A stretch of 64,000 bases of DNA from Apis mellifera (GCF_003254395.2 NC_037648.1:3451868-3515867), one strand, 5' to 3'; shown: positions 12,851 through 26,407, numbered from the stretch's first letter. Made by a program: numbers and translations. The notes: a model not told the origin generated them from the sequence alone.

Positions 12851-14624
12851 ATTGTATCGGCTGATATCGATGATTTTACTGAGCAAATTTTATACATTCA
12901 TCAAGAATGAATGAAATGGAATGAAAAAATTCAAATTTTATGATAGTTCTCTAATAATGAAAAAAAAAATTTGCATTTAATTTCTTAGATTTAATTTTTT
13001 GAAATTTTGTTATAAATTTTTATTTTTTTTTCTTTTTAAGCGTATTTTTAAATATATTTTTGACTTTCTAATTTTTATTTTTATCATATCAATTGTAATA
13101 TTGTTTTCCATTTTATTATAAATTTTTTGATATTTACAAACAGTAAATTTATAATTTATAACAGATATTTACAAACAATATTTACAAACAGTTGACTACT
13201 GATATTTTAAAATGAATATAATATTATTATTAAAATATTATTCAAAATAGATATAAATTTTAATACAGAATAATGAAATAAGAATAATGAAATAAGAATA
13301 ATGAAATAAGAAGAACATATAAAAAAATACTACAAAAAATATTTCTGCGATAAGAATTTAATGTCATAACGAAAGAAGGTTTTTTACAGGTTTTTAAATT
13401 CTTTTAGTTTCATTACTAATCTTTGCGATTAACCGTTTTATTTAAAAGTTTTTAATCGATTACATAAAACGAAAAAGAATTCAAAGTTGTTACATCAGCT
13501 TTTTTTTGCACATGCGCGTAATAAAAAATTTTCATCCAAGTATTTACTTCGTTCATACTCCATAACACTAATTAAAACTTTGAGAAAGAAAAATTTTTAA
13601 TCTCGTTTGCGATTTGCAAATTTAAGAATTTAAGTAAAATACTCTCGAAACTAATGTATAAATCGCGTGAAAACGATTCACACATTATGCAATATATGTA
13701 TATAGTTATAAAAAAATTATTTTATTGAAATAAATTTAAATTAAATTTAGATAATCTATTCATATATATTTTCTTAAACATTATATTTTCTTAAAATTTA
13801 TTTGTTAACTTTTGTTAGATGTTTTAAATTAATATGAACAATATAAATATATTAAATACAATAAATAATAAATTAAATATATTTTATCTGTTTTATTAAT
13901 GGAGAAACTTTTAATTTCTTTTTGTTTATTGTGTACATAATATGTATTTTTTTTAGTAATCTATTATAATATTGTATTGTGTAAAATTTTTAATAAATCG
14001 CGAAATGATAAATATCTGAACTATTATTACGATATTATCATTTTATTTATTCATATTAATGAATTTTTAAGAAGAATAACAAACGTGATGATTTATAATA
14101 TAATGTTCTGAAAAAAGTAACTACAATATACTTCAAATAAAATACTACAAACTGTTTTTTTAATAAAAATATTGATTTCATTTCTTTTTTTTCTTCTTTA
14201 ATTAAATGGTACTGGAACAATAATGGTTTAGAGTAATACATTCTTTAAAAGTAATTGTTAAAGATGGATTTTTATAATATATTATTAATTCAAATTTTTA
14301 TATATAAATATATAAGATATATTTGATTAATATATTATATTAGAATTTATAAATTTAGCACATGTTCATGAAAAAGTTAAATTAAACTGATTTATGTATC
14401 CAATCGATCTTAAAAATTACAGATTGCAAATATTTTAATTGTAATACAATTAAAAATAAATATATTACTCCTAGAATTTCTAATTTATAATTTTTTTTAC
14501 CAAATAATCTTGTTACATCAGGATTATTTTTACAGCGATCACAATATCGATCCAAGAATCATTTTTTTTTAAATATTTATCGAAACGTTCATTAAAGATT
14601 CATAAAGAAAAATTGAAAAATTGA
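12851..14624. other. AT-rich spacer with a small minisatellite
   Basis: Mostly A/T homopolymers and ATTTA-like words. Three exact tandem copies of the 14-mer TAATGAAATAAGAA lie at 13,271-13,312. Nothing else is recognisable. Confidence 0.65.
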
Positions 14625-15070
14625 ATGCAAAATTTCATTAAAATAATAAATAACCGATTCGCGAAGCAAGATACTCCCTTTTGTCAAAGGTTTTCTTATG
14701 CCCTGAAGCAATCGCGTTATATCCATCGAAAAATCTTTACCTGGACTAGACTCGATGTTTCTTTCCTATCTCTTGTCCCTTTCTTTCGGTTCCACGATGG
14801 AACGAGAGCGTTTTATCAAGGGAGGATTAATGATATTGTCTGCGAAAAGAGGATCCAAGACGAATCGTTATTATCATTACCTTCAGTTGCTTTTATTCTC
14901 GCAACTTCTTCCTTCGTTCAATGCGCAATGGTTGTACGTATTCGTCGTAATGATTTCAAGTAACTCGAATAATTGGGAACACAGTATTGCCTGTGCCGAT
15001 TACTTTGGCGGACTATGGAATTCGAAATGATACAAGTTCATACAGTGATTCTGACAATGGAGGTAGCGAA
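14625..15070. other. GC-richer island with a 112-codon open frame
   Basis: An ATG-initiated frame on the + strand spans 14,625-14,963. Its start context is poor (T at -3), it overlaps a second + strand frame at 14,755-15,030, and the peptide has no domain or bias that I recognise. I take it as an island that is open by chance. Confidence 0.4.
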
Positions 15071-16230
15071 ACATTAGACAGTGCTTAAATGTTACGATTT
15101 ACTAATTAGATAGTGCAGTTCGATGTTTACATCTTAATCTCCACCACGAACAATCCTTCTTGATTGAAATAAATTCTTTTCATTTCGCGAGATATTTCGC
15201 GTAATATTTGAAGTTTATTTAAAGTTGTATCTAAATATATATCTAAAGTTTTATCTTTGAAATAAAAATAGAAATCTCAATGATTTTTTTAATATGTTGT
15301 CAAGATCACATTGAATATTATTATAAAGATTTTAATTGATCGTTACTCATTAGAAAGTTATTAACAAGAATTCTTTTCGAAAGAATTTAGTAGTATTATT
15401 TATTGATATATATTAGGTTTATTGAGTGGATTAAAAAAGCCAATTCAAATCTAGTACAAACCATCAAACGATCAATTAAACATTTTTATTTAATTTTAAT
15501 TTGAGATGAAATTAAAAGCAAAAGTAATATAAATCATTTAACTAAAAATTTATTTAATTTTTTGTTTGATATTGGATTTATATTTGATTAAATTAGTAAC
15601 TTTATAATAAACTTAAATTGATTTTGTTAATAACTTTTTAACAATGATCACTAAATAAAAGATTCACAATATTATTCAATGTAATAATGATATATTAAAA
15701 AAATTGCAGGATGATATCTTTTTGTAAATATTTGACAAAATTTGCACGAGTTATCGAGATTTAAAAATACTTTAATATATTTTGTTCCAACAATGAAATC
15801 ATAAAATATCTTTTTTTGAAAATATTTCAGATTATTTTTTAATATTTTTATTAAGATTTAGAATAGATATAGAAAAGCTGAAATACAAAAAAAGAATAAA
15901 TGGAAAAATATATTTACTTTCATTGATTCTAAAAAGATACTCTCAGCACTTGTTATAAAATTCAACGATCTAATAATTGGTGAAAAGTACTTATATCTTA
16001 AATTAGGAAAAACAAGTATTGAAATATTCATAACTTTTAATGGGCAACAAAAGTTATTTCTATAATTCTATTTGCATTTGACTATAGATATTTATGCGAA
16101 TTTAAATTTTTATGAAAACAATTAAAGAAGTAAAATTGTTTCGATCTTCAATATCGCGATATGCATGTATTTCATTTTCGATGCTTTTTACATTTTATTC
16201 AAATTCTCTATAAAATTCGATGCATAAAAT
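15071..16230. other. AT-rich spacer
   Basis: No gene or structured repeat is visible. Degenerate words such as TTTTTATTTAATTTTAATTTGA near 15,483 resemble ones near 34,450, but too loosely to call a family. Confidence 0.5.
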
Positions 16231-16760
16231 CAAAATTTGCAATCAATTATTTTCATCATTCATATCAAAGAAACTAAATACAATGTGAATCTCAAAGTAT
16301 CACTTCAAGCTCGTAAAGTGCTTCTTCTTGTTGATGAAAAGGAAAATGGTAAAGAGAATGTAAAAAACGAAGAACGGTCAGTGATACAATTTAGATTCGA
16401 TCAAACAAGGAATCGACTCGTCTCCGAAAGATATTCGAGGCGTGTTTTCCCCTTTTACGTTTGGATTAGATGGCTCGATTCGAAAGTACGATTTTACAGG
16501 CAGTATCGACCGATAATACGCCTCTTTAAGTGGATGTATTCACCGTGGAAAATCGAAAAATCAATATGTTTATCGGCTATGAAAGCACCCTATATAAAAA
16601 TCTCGCGAATGTGTTCCACGTGTATAGTAGATACTTTGCACAAATACCTGAAATAGCAATAATTTTCGGAATATCCTCGGACCGAAACAATCGCAGCATG
16701 GTTTAGGATTGATCGTAAAGCGTCAGATATAAGCAACGGACGACCATTATCGAGAACAAT
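16231..16760. other. GC-richer island with an open frame
   Basis: The + strand is open at 16,237-16,656 (139 codons). The first codon is TTG and the first internal ATG comes only near residue 105, so it is not a stand-alone eukaryotic ORF. It could contain part of an exon, but no conserved domain is visible. Confidence 0.35.
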
Positions 16761-17735
16761 AACGAGAATTGGTTGAAGAATTACCAGAAATACCGAAAGA
16801 AAGGGATGAAAGCTCTTTTAAAAGAGTGAATTTTCTTTCTCGGATATTGAGAGAAAAAGAAAAAAATTGTATAGATATAGGCTTGCTATTTATTGCTATT
16901 TTATTACCAATTGCACACTTTCGTCACTTCATTGTTTTTTTTTTTTTTTTTTTTTTTTTAGTTGTATTGGTGTTCACACGTGGAATCCAATAATTGATAA
17001 AATTTAAACTGACCGATGTTGTGCGGTCTTTCAATAAAAAAGTGAACGAATGGAAAAAATATTTTTTATTGTTAAATTTACATTCAAATCTATTGTAACC
17101 CACAAAATGATATTATCGGTAAATCGAAAAATTTATATATAAAGTTTGGAGTGACTGTTGTTACGTTGTTTTTCAATAGGAAAACGAATAAATCGGAAAA
17201 AATTTGTCGAAGAAAAAAAATTCAAGTATTCAAGTATTACTGTTCAATATATAGTATTTTCAATAAAAAAAGTATTAAAATGTTTTCCAAAGAAGAATAT
17301 AATATGATAAAATTCAAAGGAAACTTCAAACTCTGATTGAACTATATTAGAAATTCAATACCTACTACTGTACTATATCAACTATAAGTGCAGTTGTTTT
17401 TTTTCTATACTCAAAAACTATTTTTCAATATTATTAGTCCATAAATGCACAAATTTACATATAAATTTTTTAGCACTTTATTATTTATTGTATGTTTTTC
17501 TATTTTATTCTCCATATTCGATAAAATACAAAAGAAACTCCGAATAATCGAATCACATCTCAAAATCATCTCTTTATAAATATATAATTTAGATTTCGAT
17601 TTCTGATCAACTTATTTTATTATATATTCATTCTGATTCTTGATCCCTTCTACATTTATTTTTTACATCCAAAATACAACACTTGATGAAAATTCCATAA
17701 GAGCGCAATTTGAATTCCGATATTTGGTTACTTAT
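16761..17735. other. AT-rich spacer with a T25 tract
   Basis: An uninterrupted run of 25 T at 16,935-16,959 is the only distinct structure. It could be a retroposed poly(A) tail read on the other strand, but no element body or target duplication is visible beside it. Confidence 0.55.
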
Positions 17736-18215
17736 TTATTACATCGATTCTTCGATACTGAAATTACGCGATTCACGTGCCCTCGTTGGTCGAGGTGGAC
17801 GACGAAACTTTTTAATCCCGATCAGCGCACGAATTACAACGGCGGAAACTAGTTTGCGCGACGATCAACACGTAACTCGCGGTTCAACGTTTCTCTCTCC
17901 CGCTTAATCCCGTAGCTTTTCGAACTGAGGGCAAACGGTTCTCCATTCGTCGATCAACCACGAATGTTTAGAACTTGTATCGCACAGTGCGCTTAATTCA
18001 GCTTAATCCCACAAATTACCAGAGTCAATCGAACGTGTAATCATAATAGAGTCGCACAGTTTTACCTGTAAATGCATCAAACGAATTATTGTACCGCGGC
18101 CCGACTATTAAATTTCTAGTCAATCTATCGTTCGATTCAACAGCGATTCTGTTTCCGAATTGGAGTTATTTGATGCAACGCTTTGTCTATGTTAACGCGC
18201 AGGATTGATGCTATT
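17736..18215. other. GC-richer non-coding island
   Basis: CpG-rich sequence with many stops. It contains a small hairpin, CCTCG-TTGGT-CGAGG, near 17,781. Two short overlapping + strand frames (17,640-17,852 and 17,710-17,907) lack recognisable content. Confidence 0.45.
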
Positions 18216-20280
18216 TCACTAATTAGGTAAAGTATTTAATTTTTAAATAATATTCAGGCTTAATCGTAAAAATTTTATTGAATTCCTTTTTCTTTTTCAA
18301 ATCACAAAGCACACATAGTTTCGTTCCAAAGATTTTCAAAGTAAATGGCAAATGCAATTAAATAATCTTCTTAAGTATACCGTTAATCTTCCCTTTTTCA
18401 AGATTTTCCAATATGTATCTATTATTCATTTAACTATCAGGTTACTTGTTATTTCTAATTTTTACTTATTTATTTTTCCTGGGATAACTATTCATTCTTA
18501 TTCAGATCTAATCCTTAACCATAAATCATTCAAAGAAAATATAAAGATGTACAACATGTCAAAGTAAATTGTCTTTAACGACTTTCTTTAAAATTTTTTT
18601 AGCGATATATTATTATATATGAAAATTATAATTTAAAAATTGTTTATTATTAATGAATTAATTAAGCGAATTATAATAAATAATTAATTAGAATATTTAA
18701 CAATAAATAAAGAAATTCGTTGAATTTATAAAAATAATAATAATTTTAATAATTTAAAATTAAAAATATTATTTTCTTTTTTTTTTTATTATTGACTTTC
18801 CCAAATACATTAAGATAATGTTATCTAATTGTGAGTAGAAAATTCTGTGGCTTTTTGCGTCGCGATTGTGATATTAAAATGTTGTCACTATAAATTTATC
18901 GAGAATTTTTATCTATCTTTTATCTATCTAAACTATCAATAAATTCCACTATTATTTTTAATTATCAAAAAATGAGCTAGCTGATTGAAATTATATTTGA
19001 AAGTTTAAATGAAAAACAATTATGTGCAAAATTTTTAATTGTTTAAACAAAAATTAGAGTATTACAAAACAAATTGCTCAAAAATTTTTTATTGAATTTT
19101 TAATTTAAAATAATGTTTTTAATTGATATGTATCAATAATAAAATCTTGTTAAAATTTGGGCAAACAAAGATATTCAATATTTATTGAAATTTATGAATA
19201 CTGTATGTATAAAAACATGCAAAATTGTAAAATCTATCGATGCTACAATTAAAACTAGTTATACAGTATTATATACATTTATTAATAAGATTAAAATATT
19301 AATTTTTTATTAATATTTAGAGAGATTTAAGATATTTAATAATATTTTTTTTCAAGTAAATAACAATTATAATAAATCTCAATATTTAAATATCACATCA
19401 AATAATTTAATGTAATATGAAAGAATATATACATATATATTGTTATTTATAAGAAAAAAAATATATTATTTTTAATTATGAAATATGAAATTTTTTATTT
19501 GATTAAATTTATTTTGCTGCTAAGAAATTACATGAATTTTACAATGTGATAATGATAATGATCATGATAAAAAAAATTGAAAAACAATATACATCAATAT
19601 ATGTTTAGCCTCTAAATTGAAAGTTCCAATTACGCATATTACATTGTACAAACATTTACAATGATCAATTACTATTGAGAGATTAACTCAAATTGCATTT
19701 CTGTGCAGAGAAGGTAAATTCTAAAATTTAATTGATTTAATGAGAACGCAGAGAATGGTGGATTCAAAGTATAAATTTCTTATTTCAAGTGAATTTTCTA
19801 ACGAATCGCATATTTCCAAAAAATGAGAAAAGCAAATATATTGCATTATCATTATTACATCAATTTTCTTTATTAATAATTATTACCATAATGCATTAAT
19901 GTTTTTATAGATTGATATTTAAAATGATATACATATATTCTCTCTTCTTTAAATTTTTCTCTTTTTAAATATCTAGATTTTCATGCAGAATTTGACTGAA
20001 AAAAATTTAAATTTTAAAAGATTTATCTTATTTTAATATATTCCAAATATATAAATATATGTATATCATACAAATACAGGATGTTTTCAAAATAATAAAA
20101 ATAAAATAAGATCTAATATTTTCTCGTTTTCAATATTTTTCAAATACAAGTGAAATTCGCTAGTTTTGATACAAATGAAAAATAAGCGAAGAAACAATAT
20201 AACAATTTTCACAATTTTTTAATTAAAACTAATTTTTAAATGAAAATAATATAGAAAATCTACACATCCTATCCACACCA
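18216..20280. other. AT-rich spacer
   Basis: Two kilobases of AT-rich sequence with scattered homopolymers. I see no feature in it. Confidence 0.6.
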
Positions 20281-21440
20281 ACTTTTGCATTCTTGCACTT
20301 TATTTGTAGAATTCATCTTTCAAAGATGTTCCATTTCCTTATAAACACCCTACATACACGAATCAAATCCAAAACAAAAGAGAGAAAGAAAGAGTTCGCG
20401 AATAACATCAAAGGAGTAAAGTTGAAAATCTTCGATCACGAAAATATCCACCAAATAATTCTCTATGTAAATAAGATTCCGGTACTGTGCGACGGTAAGC
20501 TACAAATGTAAATCGAATGGAATTGTTTTCGATCAAGGAGGATCGACTTAACGAAGCGGAAGGGTCGCGATTTCCAAGAATCGTGAAGCGAAATGTAAAA
20601 TTCAACGATATTAAACGAATTCAGCACATTTTCGTCCCATTAACCCTCTTTCGTCCAATCCAACCCATTAGCTGTTTAGTTAATTATTCAAGCGAACCGC
20701 GCCAAATTCTAATCCATCCATCCTATATATAATAGATATATAATTCGCGGCCGGTTTCAATTTGCTTATCAAAAATCCTAATTCGAACTCGTGTTGCCCG
20801 CCTGGGACCGCGACCTTCGTGTATATCAGGTAAATTAAGAGCCGTGGACAGCGGTAATGATAACGATAGCAACGACAGCATAAAGTCCCCAAGGCAATGT
20901 CCATCGAGGTGAACGAACGGGAAATACTGGGAGTGTGTAGTAGTCGACAAAGGTGCGAGTTATTCGGGTTAAAAGTTAGCCCGGCGCAGCTGCGAGGCCG
21001 CGAGGAAAGAGTGGAGACGACGACGACAGCGCGAGGGTATCTCGGTTAATGAACATTGCCGAGTGAACTCGCACAAATTCGGGAGAAGGAAAAGGGAGAG
21101 AGAGCAAATTGAGTGAGGCGGCAACTATCGATCCACTTCTCTCTCTCTCTCTCTCTTTCTCTTTCTTTCTCGCGGCACCCCTTATCCGCACCCTAGGACC
21201 GACACCCCTCGAGCAAGACGAAAAATTTCGCGTCCGCTGTTGAGAAGAAAATCGTGCAACTCCGCGTAATTTCCGCGTCGATCGTTTCCCTTATAGGGCT
21301 GCCAGCTTATAAGTTAGAAGTTTTGGGTTTGACTTAAAATGAAAATAGAGAGGGGTGAGTGGCGAAAGCTTGCGAAATGGATCTTATTTTTCCTTGATAT
21401 TTCGAAAATCGATCCCTTGGAATCAATTTTTTTTCTTTCT
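20281..21440. other. GC-richer island with a CT tract, possible regulatory region
   Basis: One of the longest islands. It holds many CpGs, a GACGACGACGACAGCGCGAG stretch near 21,014, a purine run near 21,085-21,105 and a CT microsatellite at about 21,136-21,171. Short frames on both strands overlap each other and have no recognised content. The CpG density and the GAGA/CT element would suit a promoter or enhancer, but no TATA-Inr-coding arrangement follows. Confidence 0.4.
21136..21171. repeat. CT microsatellite
   Basis: An alternating CT run followed by interrupted CTTT units, inside the island at 20.3-21.4 kb. Confidence 0.9.
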
Positions 21441-22020
21441 GATTTTTATTTGGAAAATAAAAAATTAAGAAAGTAAAAATTATATATTATAAATAAATAA
21501 TTGTAAATATCTTTTTCCTGCAATTCAGGTTAAGACGCGTCGTATGTGTCATACGTATTAAATTATAAGATACAGAATGATAGAGTGAAATGTTAGTTGA
21601 AAAATAAATATTTATATCGTTAGAAAAATTATTGAATTAAAATATTATTCGATTCCGTCTCTATCTAAGGTGAATTTTTACAAACTAATTATGAAACATA
21701 CTTTTTTCCAAATCTTTTAATTATTTTAATTTTAATAAATTTTTTATAAGTTCAATAATCAAAATAATATATACATACCAAAAACAAGTGAAGATCTTTT
21801 CCACAGGTGAAGATTCCAGCCAAATAAATAATTTCACATATTCACAGAATTCACATATTGTTTTTATTTGATTGTAAAAATTAAATTTATTTTATATCAC
21901 TCGCGCACAAGTTATCAAGTAATATTATATTCTTATTTTTTATTACACTTATTTTCATATTACATAAATCGAAAACAATCTTCATGCGAAAAAAAAAAAG
22001 AAACACAATATTCGATAAGA
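21441..22020. other. AT-rich spacer
   Basis: Nothing recognisable apart from AT-rich words and a short poly(A) at about 21,990. Confidence 0.5.
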
Positions 22021-22280
22021 AATTATTTTTACTTCGTGAGTTCTACTCCGAGCTCTAGATGTTTCATTCGTACGTGCCGTATACCGACTGACTGCATTGT
22101 ATCTTTTCACCTCATAAATTCTCGATGTTTTCGAAGACATGCTGCTAATTGGTTAAGGAAAAATCATGTTGACCAATCAGTGCGAAGTTTGGGCCTTTTT
22201 CCTTCAGCCATTGAAAATTTGGCAACGCAGCATAATTTCTTTCCGCAGTCCTTTACCTGGGTTTTATATTATAATCCTTG
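22021..22280. other. Short island with an inverted CCAAT pair
   Basis: ATTGGTTAA at 22,148-22,156 and TTGACCAAT at 22,169-22,177 form an inverted repeat matching at 8 of 9 positions. They present two CCAAT boxes on opposite strands. A pyrimidine stretch ending in CCGCAG near 22,248 resembles a 3' splice site, but no coding frame with a recognisable product follows. Confidence 0.4.
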
Positions 22281-23470
22281 AGAAAGTCTATGATTTATAG
22301 CACTAACTTTTAATGAAGCTATTGAAAAACTTTTGCAAATTACAGTATAAAAGTTGATGATATATTTATAGTTTATATCTATGGTACCGTTTCTTTAAAA
22401 ATAATATAATAGTATTGTTTTCTATATTAAGTTATTTATATGATCTATCAAAGTAATCCAGACAAATATTGATATGATGTCTTAATAATTAATAATATAT
22501 TCTATTTTTATTATATAATTTAATAAGATATTAATAAAAAAATGTTAAATTTGTTAGTTAGCTATGACAATTGATACTTGGATAGATTATTTATATCATG
22601 TATGAAAATTTATCTTAACATATTGAAGATTCTGTAGCAGACATTAATTTTCAAGTATAAAAGACAATTATAAAACGAAAAGAAATAACAAAATTCAAAA
22701 CAATTGTGTATACTAATGATAGCATTTGTACTGAAATGCAAAAGAAAAGTATAATAAATAAAAATTTCTTTTTTATCTTTCATTTCTTGAAAATATTACC
22801 GTTTATGCTACCGCCATAAAATAGGGAATCATGTTTTTCGAATGTTCCTTAGCTAATGATTAACAATAATTGGCTATTAAAAATAATTAATAAAAATAAT
22901 AGAAATACGATTACTTTCCAATTATTTGTAGCAAAAAAAGTTGATATTTGAAAAATTTAAAAAATAGGCATTCTCATTGAACATAGCTATTTTAATAATT
23001 GGAGTTATTTCTTATATATCTTTCAGCAGAATAATAACTTCAATATTATAATTATATGAAATCGAATATTTTCTAAACTGGCATTCTTTCTTCATCGAAA
23101 ATAATGTTTAGAAATGTTTAGAATGCCCATAAATTTGAAAAAATAAATTTTTTCAAGTGCAATAAAGAAAGAATTATTCTGAAAAACAATAAAATTATTT
23201 GAAAATTCTAAATCCAAATATTGTTTTATTTTCTTTATTTTTATGACTTTGAACAGTCATTATATATGGTTTTTACCGTTAGAATATGAAATATTGAAAG
23301 TTATAATTTCTAAAAATAAATTATTATTAAATAAAATTATTATTAAATAAATTATTAAATAATAAATTATTTATTTTGCATAATCTGGACTACTTGACTG
23401 CCAATGAATCATAATATTTTTTATGTATCGATATTGTAGAGATTTGTAGAGATCTATGAAAAATGTAGGT
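22281..23470. other. AT-rich spacer
   Basis: No gene is visible. Near 23,320 a short local repeat of ATTATTAAATAAA units forms a small low-complexity patch. Confidence 0.55.
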
Positions 23471-23728
23471 AAAAATACGGAGCTTATACCTGCACGATTT
23501 CCGGATGATCGGAAAGACGTGTTTCCTACTTTCTGATTTGCTTTGAAAATTGCTTCTGGTTGGGAGGACTAAAAGCAATTTCCGTTTGATTCTCGAGATT
23601 AATCTTAGGGACCTCGAGGGCTCGATAAGGGCTTGAGGAAGCCCCGGTTCGTTTCTTTTTCGCTTCTCGAGAAGAGAACGGAAGGCATCAAAACGTGAAA
23701 CTTCATTGCTAAAATTTTTTGGAATCAT
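23390..23728 (-). other. Open frame of 112 codons, unsupported candidate
   Basis: An ATG start with a purine at -3 opens a frame predicted to be very basic (many K and R), with no signal peptide, domain or homology that I recognise. Its 5' half coincides with a GC-richer island (about 23,480-23,720) and its 3' half runs into AT-rich sequence. No splice or expression signal supports it. It could equally be chance, since stops are rarer in the island. Confidence 0.12.
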
Positions 23729-24397
23729 TTCCTGATATTGTATATGTGTAAAATAGTTTAACTAATTATTAGAAATAAACTAGTTTAATTAATTATTAGC
23801 AAATGTAGTATCTTTTTTGTGTATTTCATATTTAATTTTTAACGTAACTCGTTGTTTAGTACAATTTAAAAATTTGATTTCATCGAATACGAAATCTATG
23901 TTATGTTTCTATTTTTATATAAATTTATCAATAATTATAATAATTAATAAGACTTGTATTTCCAAAAATTTTGATAAATTTAAAAAATTTTATAAATTTA
24001 AAAAATTTCTCACCTAAAATTACTGTGCTATTATCAATTATCTATAATTAAATAGGAATATAATTTCTTCATGTACTCTATTTTTTTTATTCAAATAAAT
24101 AAATTAACATTGAAGAATAAAATAATAAATATATAATTTATTGATATTTTTTAAAAATTTAATTTTCAATTAGCTTCAAGATCGCATATAAAAATTTATA
24201 TTTATAATTTCTACATACAATTACATTATCTAAGAAACATCATTTTTACTATAAAAACAATGATGACTCATTTATATATATTTTTAATCTATTAATTGTT
24301 ACTTATAAGAATCATTTCTTACAATTTAAAGACAATTTCTTTATTTTGTTTCTTCCAAAAAAAAGAAAAGAAATTAAAAAGTTTTTAATACTAAATT
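23729..24397. other. AT-rich spacer
   Basis: A direct repeat of TAAATTTAAAAAATTT-like words occurs at about 23,973-24,008. Otherwise featureless. Confidence 0.5.
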
Positions 24398-24720
24398 ATT
24401 TAATGTTAATTAAATTTATTGTAATATTGTGTGATTAATGTGATTATTTTAGTGTTAATTTAGAAGAATAAAATACATTTATTAATAATGTTAAATTAAT
24501 GTTAAGAGTAACGTTACATTTTGAAATGAGTGAAGGAATATTATGTTTGTGACAATGCAATGCAGGTATACGAAATATAAATCCTAATATATGAAGGTTC
24601 CAGGTAATAAAATAGGATATGCAAAATTCCTTCTTGAAAATCTTTTACCTGTGAAATCATCCAGAGATTAAATAAAGAGTCATAGGATTATTAGTTATTT
24701 CCAAAAAGAAGAAAGATATA
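24398..24720. repeat. Imperfect tandem duplication, left unit
   Basis: This unit shares a TAATGTTAAT start and a TTAGTTATTTCC end with the next unit. Its best conserved part (about 24,540-24,710) contains GACAATGCAATGCAGGTAT, GAAGGTTCCAGGTAATAAAA and TTACCTGTGAAATC. CAGGTAA (24,601-24,607) and TTACCTG (24,645-24,651) form a 7-bp inverted pair separated by 37 bases. No coding frame runs through it. Confidence 0.85.
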
Positions 24721-25010
24721 TTTACATTAATGTTAATTATATTTATTGTGATATTTTAGTGTTAATTTAGAAGAATATAATGTATTTATTATTAATGGTG
24801 TTAAGAGTTTTTGAAATGAATGAAGGAATGTTAGTGTTTGTGACAATGCAATGCAGGTATCCGAAATATATGAAGGTTCCAGGTAATAAAATAGGATATG
24901 CAAAATTTCTTCTCGAAAATCGTTTACCTGTGAAATCGTCCAGGGATTAAATAAAGAGTCGTAGAATTATTAGTTATTTCCAAAAAAAAAAAAAAATATA
25001 TTTACACTTG
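24721..25010. repeat. Imperfect tandem duplication, right unit
   Basis: Second copy in the same orientation. The offset falls from about 327 bp at the start to 279 bp at the end because of internal deletions. The inverted pair is kept at 24,880-24,886 and 24,924-24,930 with the same 37-base spacing. Most core differences from the left unit are transitions, and several create CpG in this copy. It ends in a poly(A) of about 14. Confidence 0.85.
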
Positions 25011-25380
25011 TAAGAGAAAAGTTAGAATATAAATATTCTTGTAAAATCATCAATCAACATGCGAAAATCTTTCTTTGAATTCCTTAACTCTTATTTCTTA
25101 TTTGCATCTTTCTAACAACCTTCTTTATATATCAAAATCGCATATTGTCTATTTTAATTTCCGCTATCGTTGTAAAAACTGCTCATAATTAATGATTCTC
25201 TGCAACTTAATTTTTAAAAGACAAAAATGGATTTTATCTTTACAATTTACAATTTACAAAAATAATATAGAAAAAATGCATAATGTAATTTTTTTTTCTT
25301 CATAGTTTTAAATTTAAGTACAAATACATACTTTCCGCAAAAACATATTCTTCCATTGCGATCAATAAAACAGAATTTGT
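25011..25380. other. AT-rich spacer
   Basis: I see nothing recognisable here. Confidence 0.5.
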
Positions 25381-25930
25381 CTCCCAAAAAAATCCTAAAA
25401 AGGTTAAGTGGTTTCCTCTGTTTCTAGTCGTCGTAATCCCTGAATCTGGCGCACGGTGTATCCCAAATAAATATGCATTATGGGAGAGGAAGGAAGGAGA
25501 GAGAAAGGGCGGCGCGTATATCGAAATGCGTGGAAGGTTTAAGTGGGCGGCAATCAACGTCACTCTTAGAAAGGGAAACGGAACGATCCGCTCGTAATGT
25601 TGTTTGTTGCGCCGCTAAAAGTTTCGAATTCTGCGAGCCGGTTCAACTTTCTCGTATCCTCGCCACGTACTCGTGCTACGGGGAAACTCGTACGCCGAAT
25701 CGAATTAACAGGTATGAAGAGAACTTCGGTTATCCTTTCGGCTCTGTGAATCTAAGTATGACAGCGGGGAAAATTAACTGAGCAACGCCGTTACACGCAA
25801 CGAGAATACAGAATTTGTCTTTTAACCATTGCGACAATTTTGCCCTACTCATTCCATCAGGCCGTAACGAAGATTGACGCTTTTTGGAGAAATATTAATC
25901 CGAGTAAAATATTGTCGTTGAAAATATCGA
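25381..25930. other. GC-richer non-coding island
   Basis: CpG-rich block with a purine run (GGGAGAGGAAGGAAGGAGAG at about 25,482). Frames at 25,300-25,563 (-) and 25,473-25,781 (+) overlap on opposite strands and neither is recognisable. Confidence 0.4.
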
Positions 25931-26340
25931 ACGTAATTAATATTATGTTTCTTAGGTCGAAGATATTTCAAAAATTAAAGAAATACTCAGATTGATATAT
26001 TTTATTGATAGAAATTCGTCGTTTGTTTCCTTCGTTAAGTTAATCCTTTAACAAGTCCTTTTGCAAAATTTATTAATTGATCTTGATTATTAAGTAATAA
26101 TAATTTATCCATTGATAATATTGGAAAATTAAAAAAGTTATAAATTGATTAAATTTATAATTATATATGAAATAGAATAATCAGATAACTTATTCTCAGT
26201 AAAGAAATAAATTCTTTGAAGTGAATTTATTATGTTGATTATTTTCCAATTAAATCATTTTGGAAAATAGTAAAAAATAGTGAAAATTCCATTTTCGAAA
26301 AATCGGACTCTAATGTTAGAATAAGATAAAATATTATTGA
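25931..26340. other. AT-rich spacer
   Basis: Featureless AT-rich sequence leading into the palindrome. Confidence 0.5.
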
Positions 26341-26357
26341 AATAATATCATTGATAA

Positions 26358-26407
<50 letters not shown>

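Noticed and set aside
14625..14963. 112-codon + strand ATG frame
   Set aside because: T at -3, overlap with another frame, and no recognisable content.
16237..16656. 139-codon + strand open frame
   Set aside because: It starts at TTG, has no ATG until about residue 105, and shows no domain.
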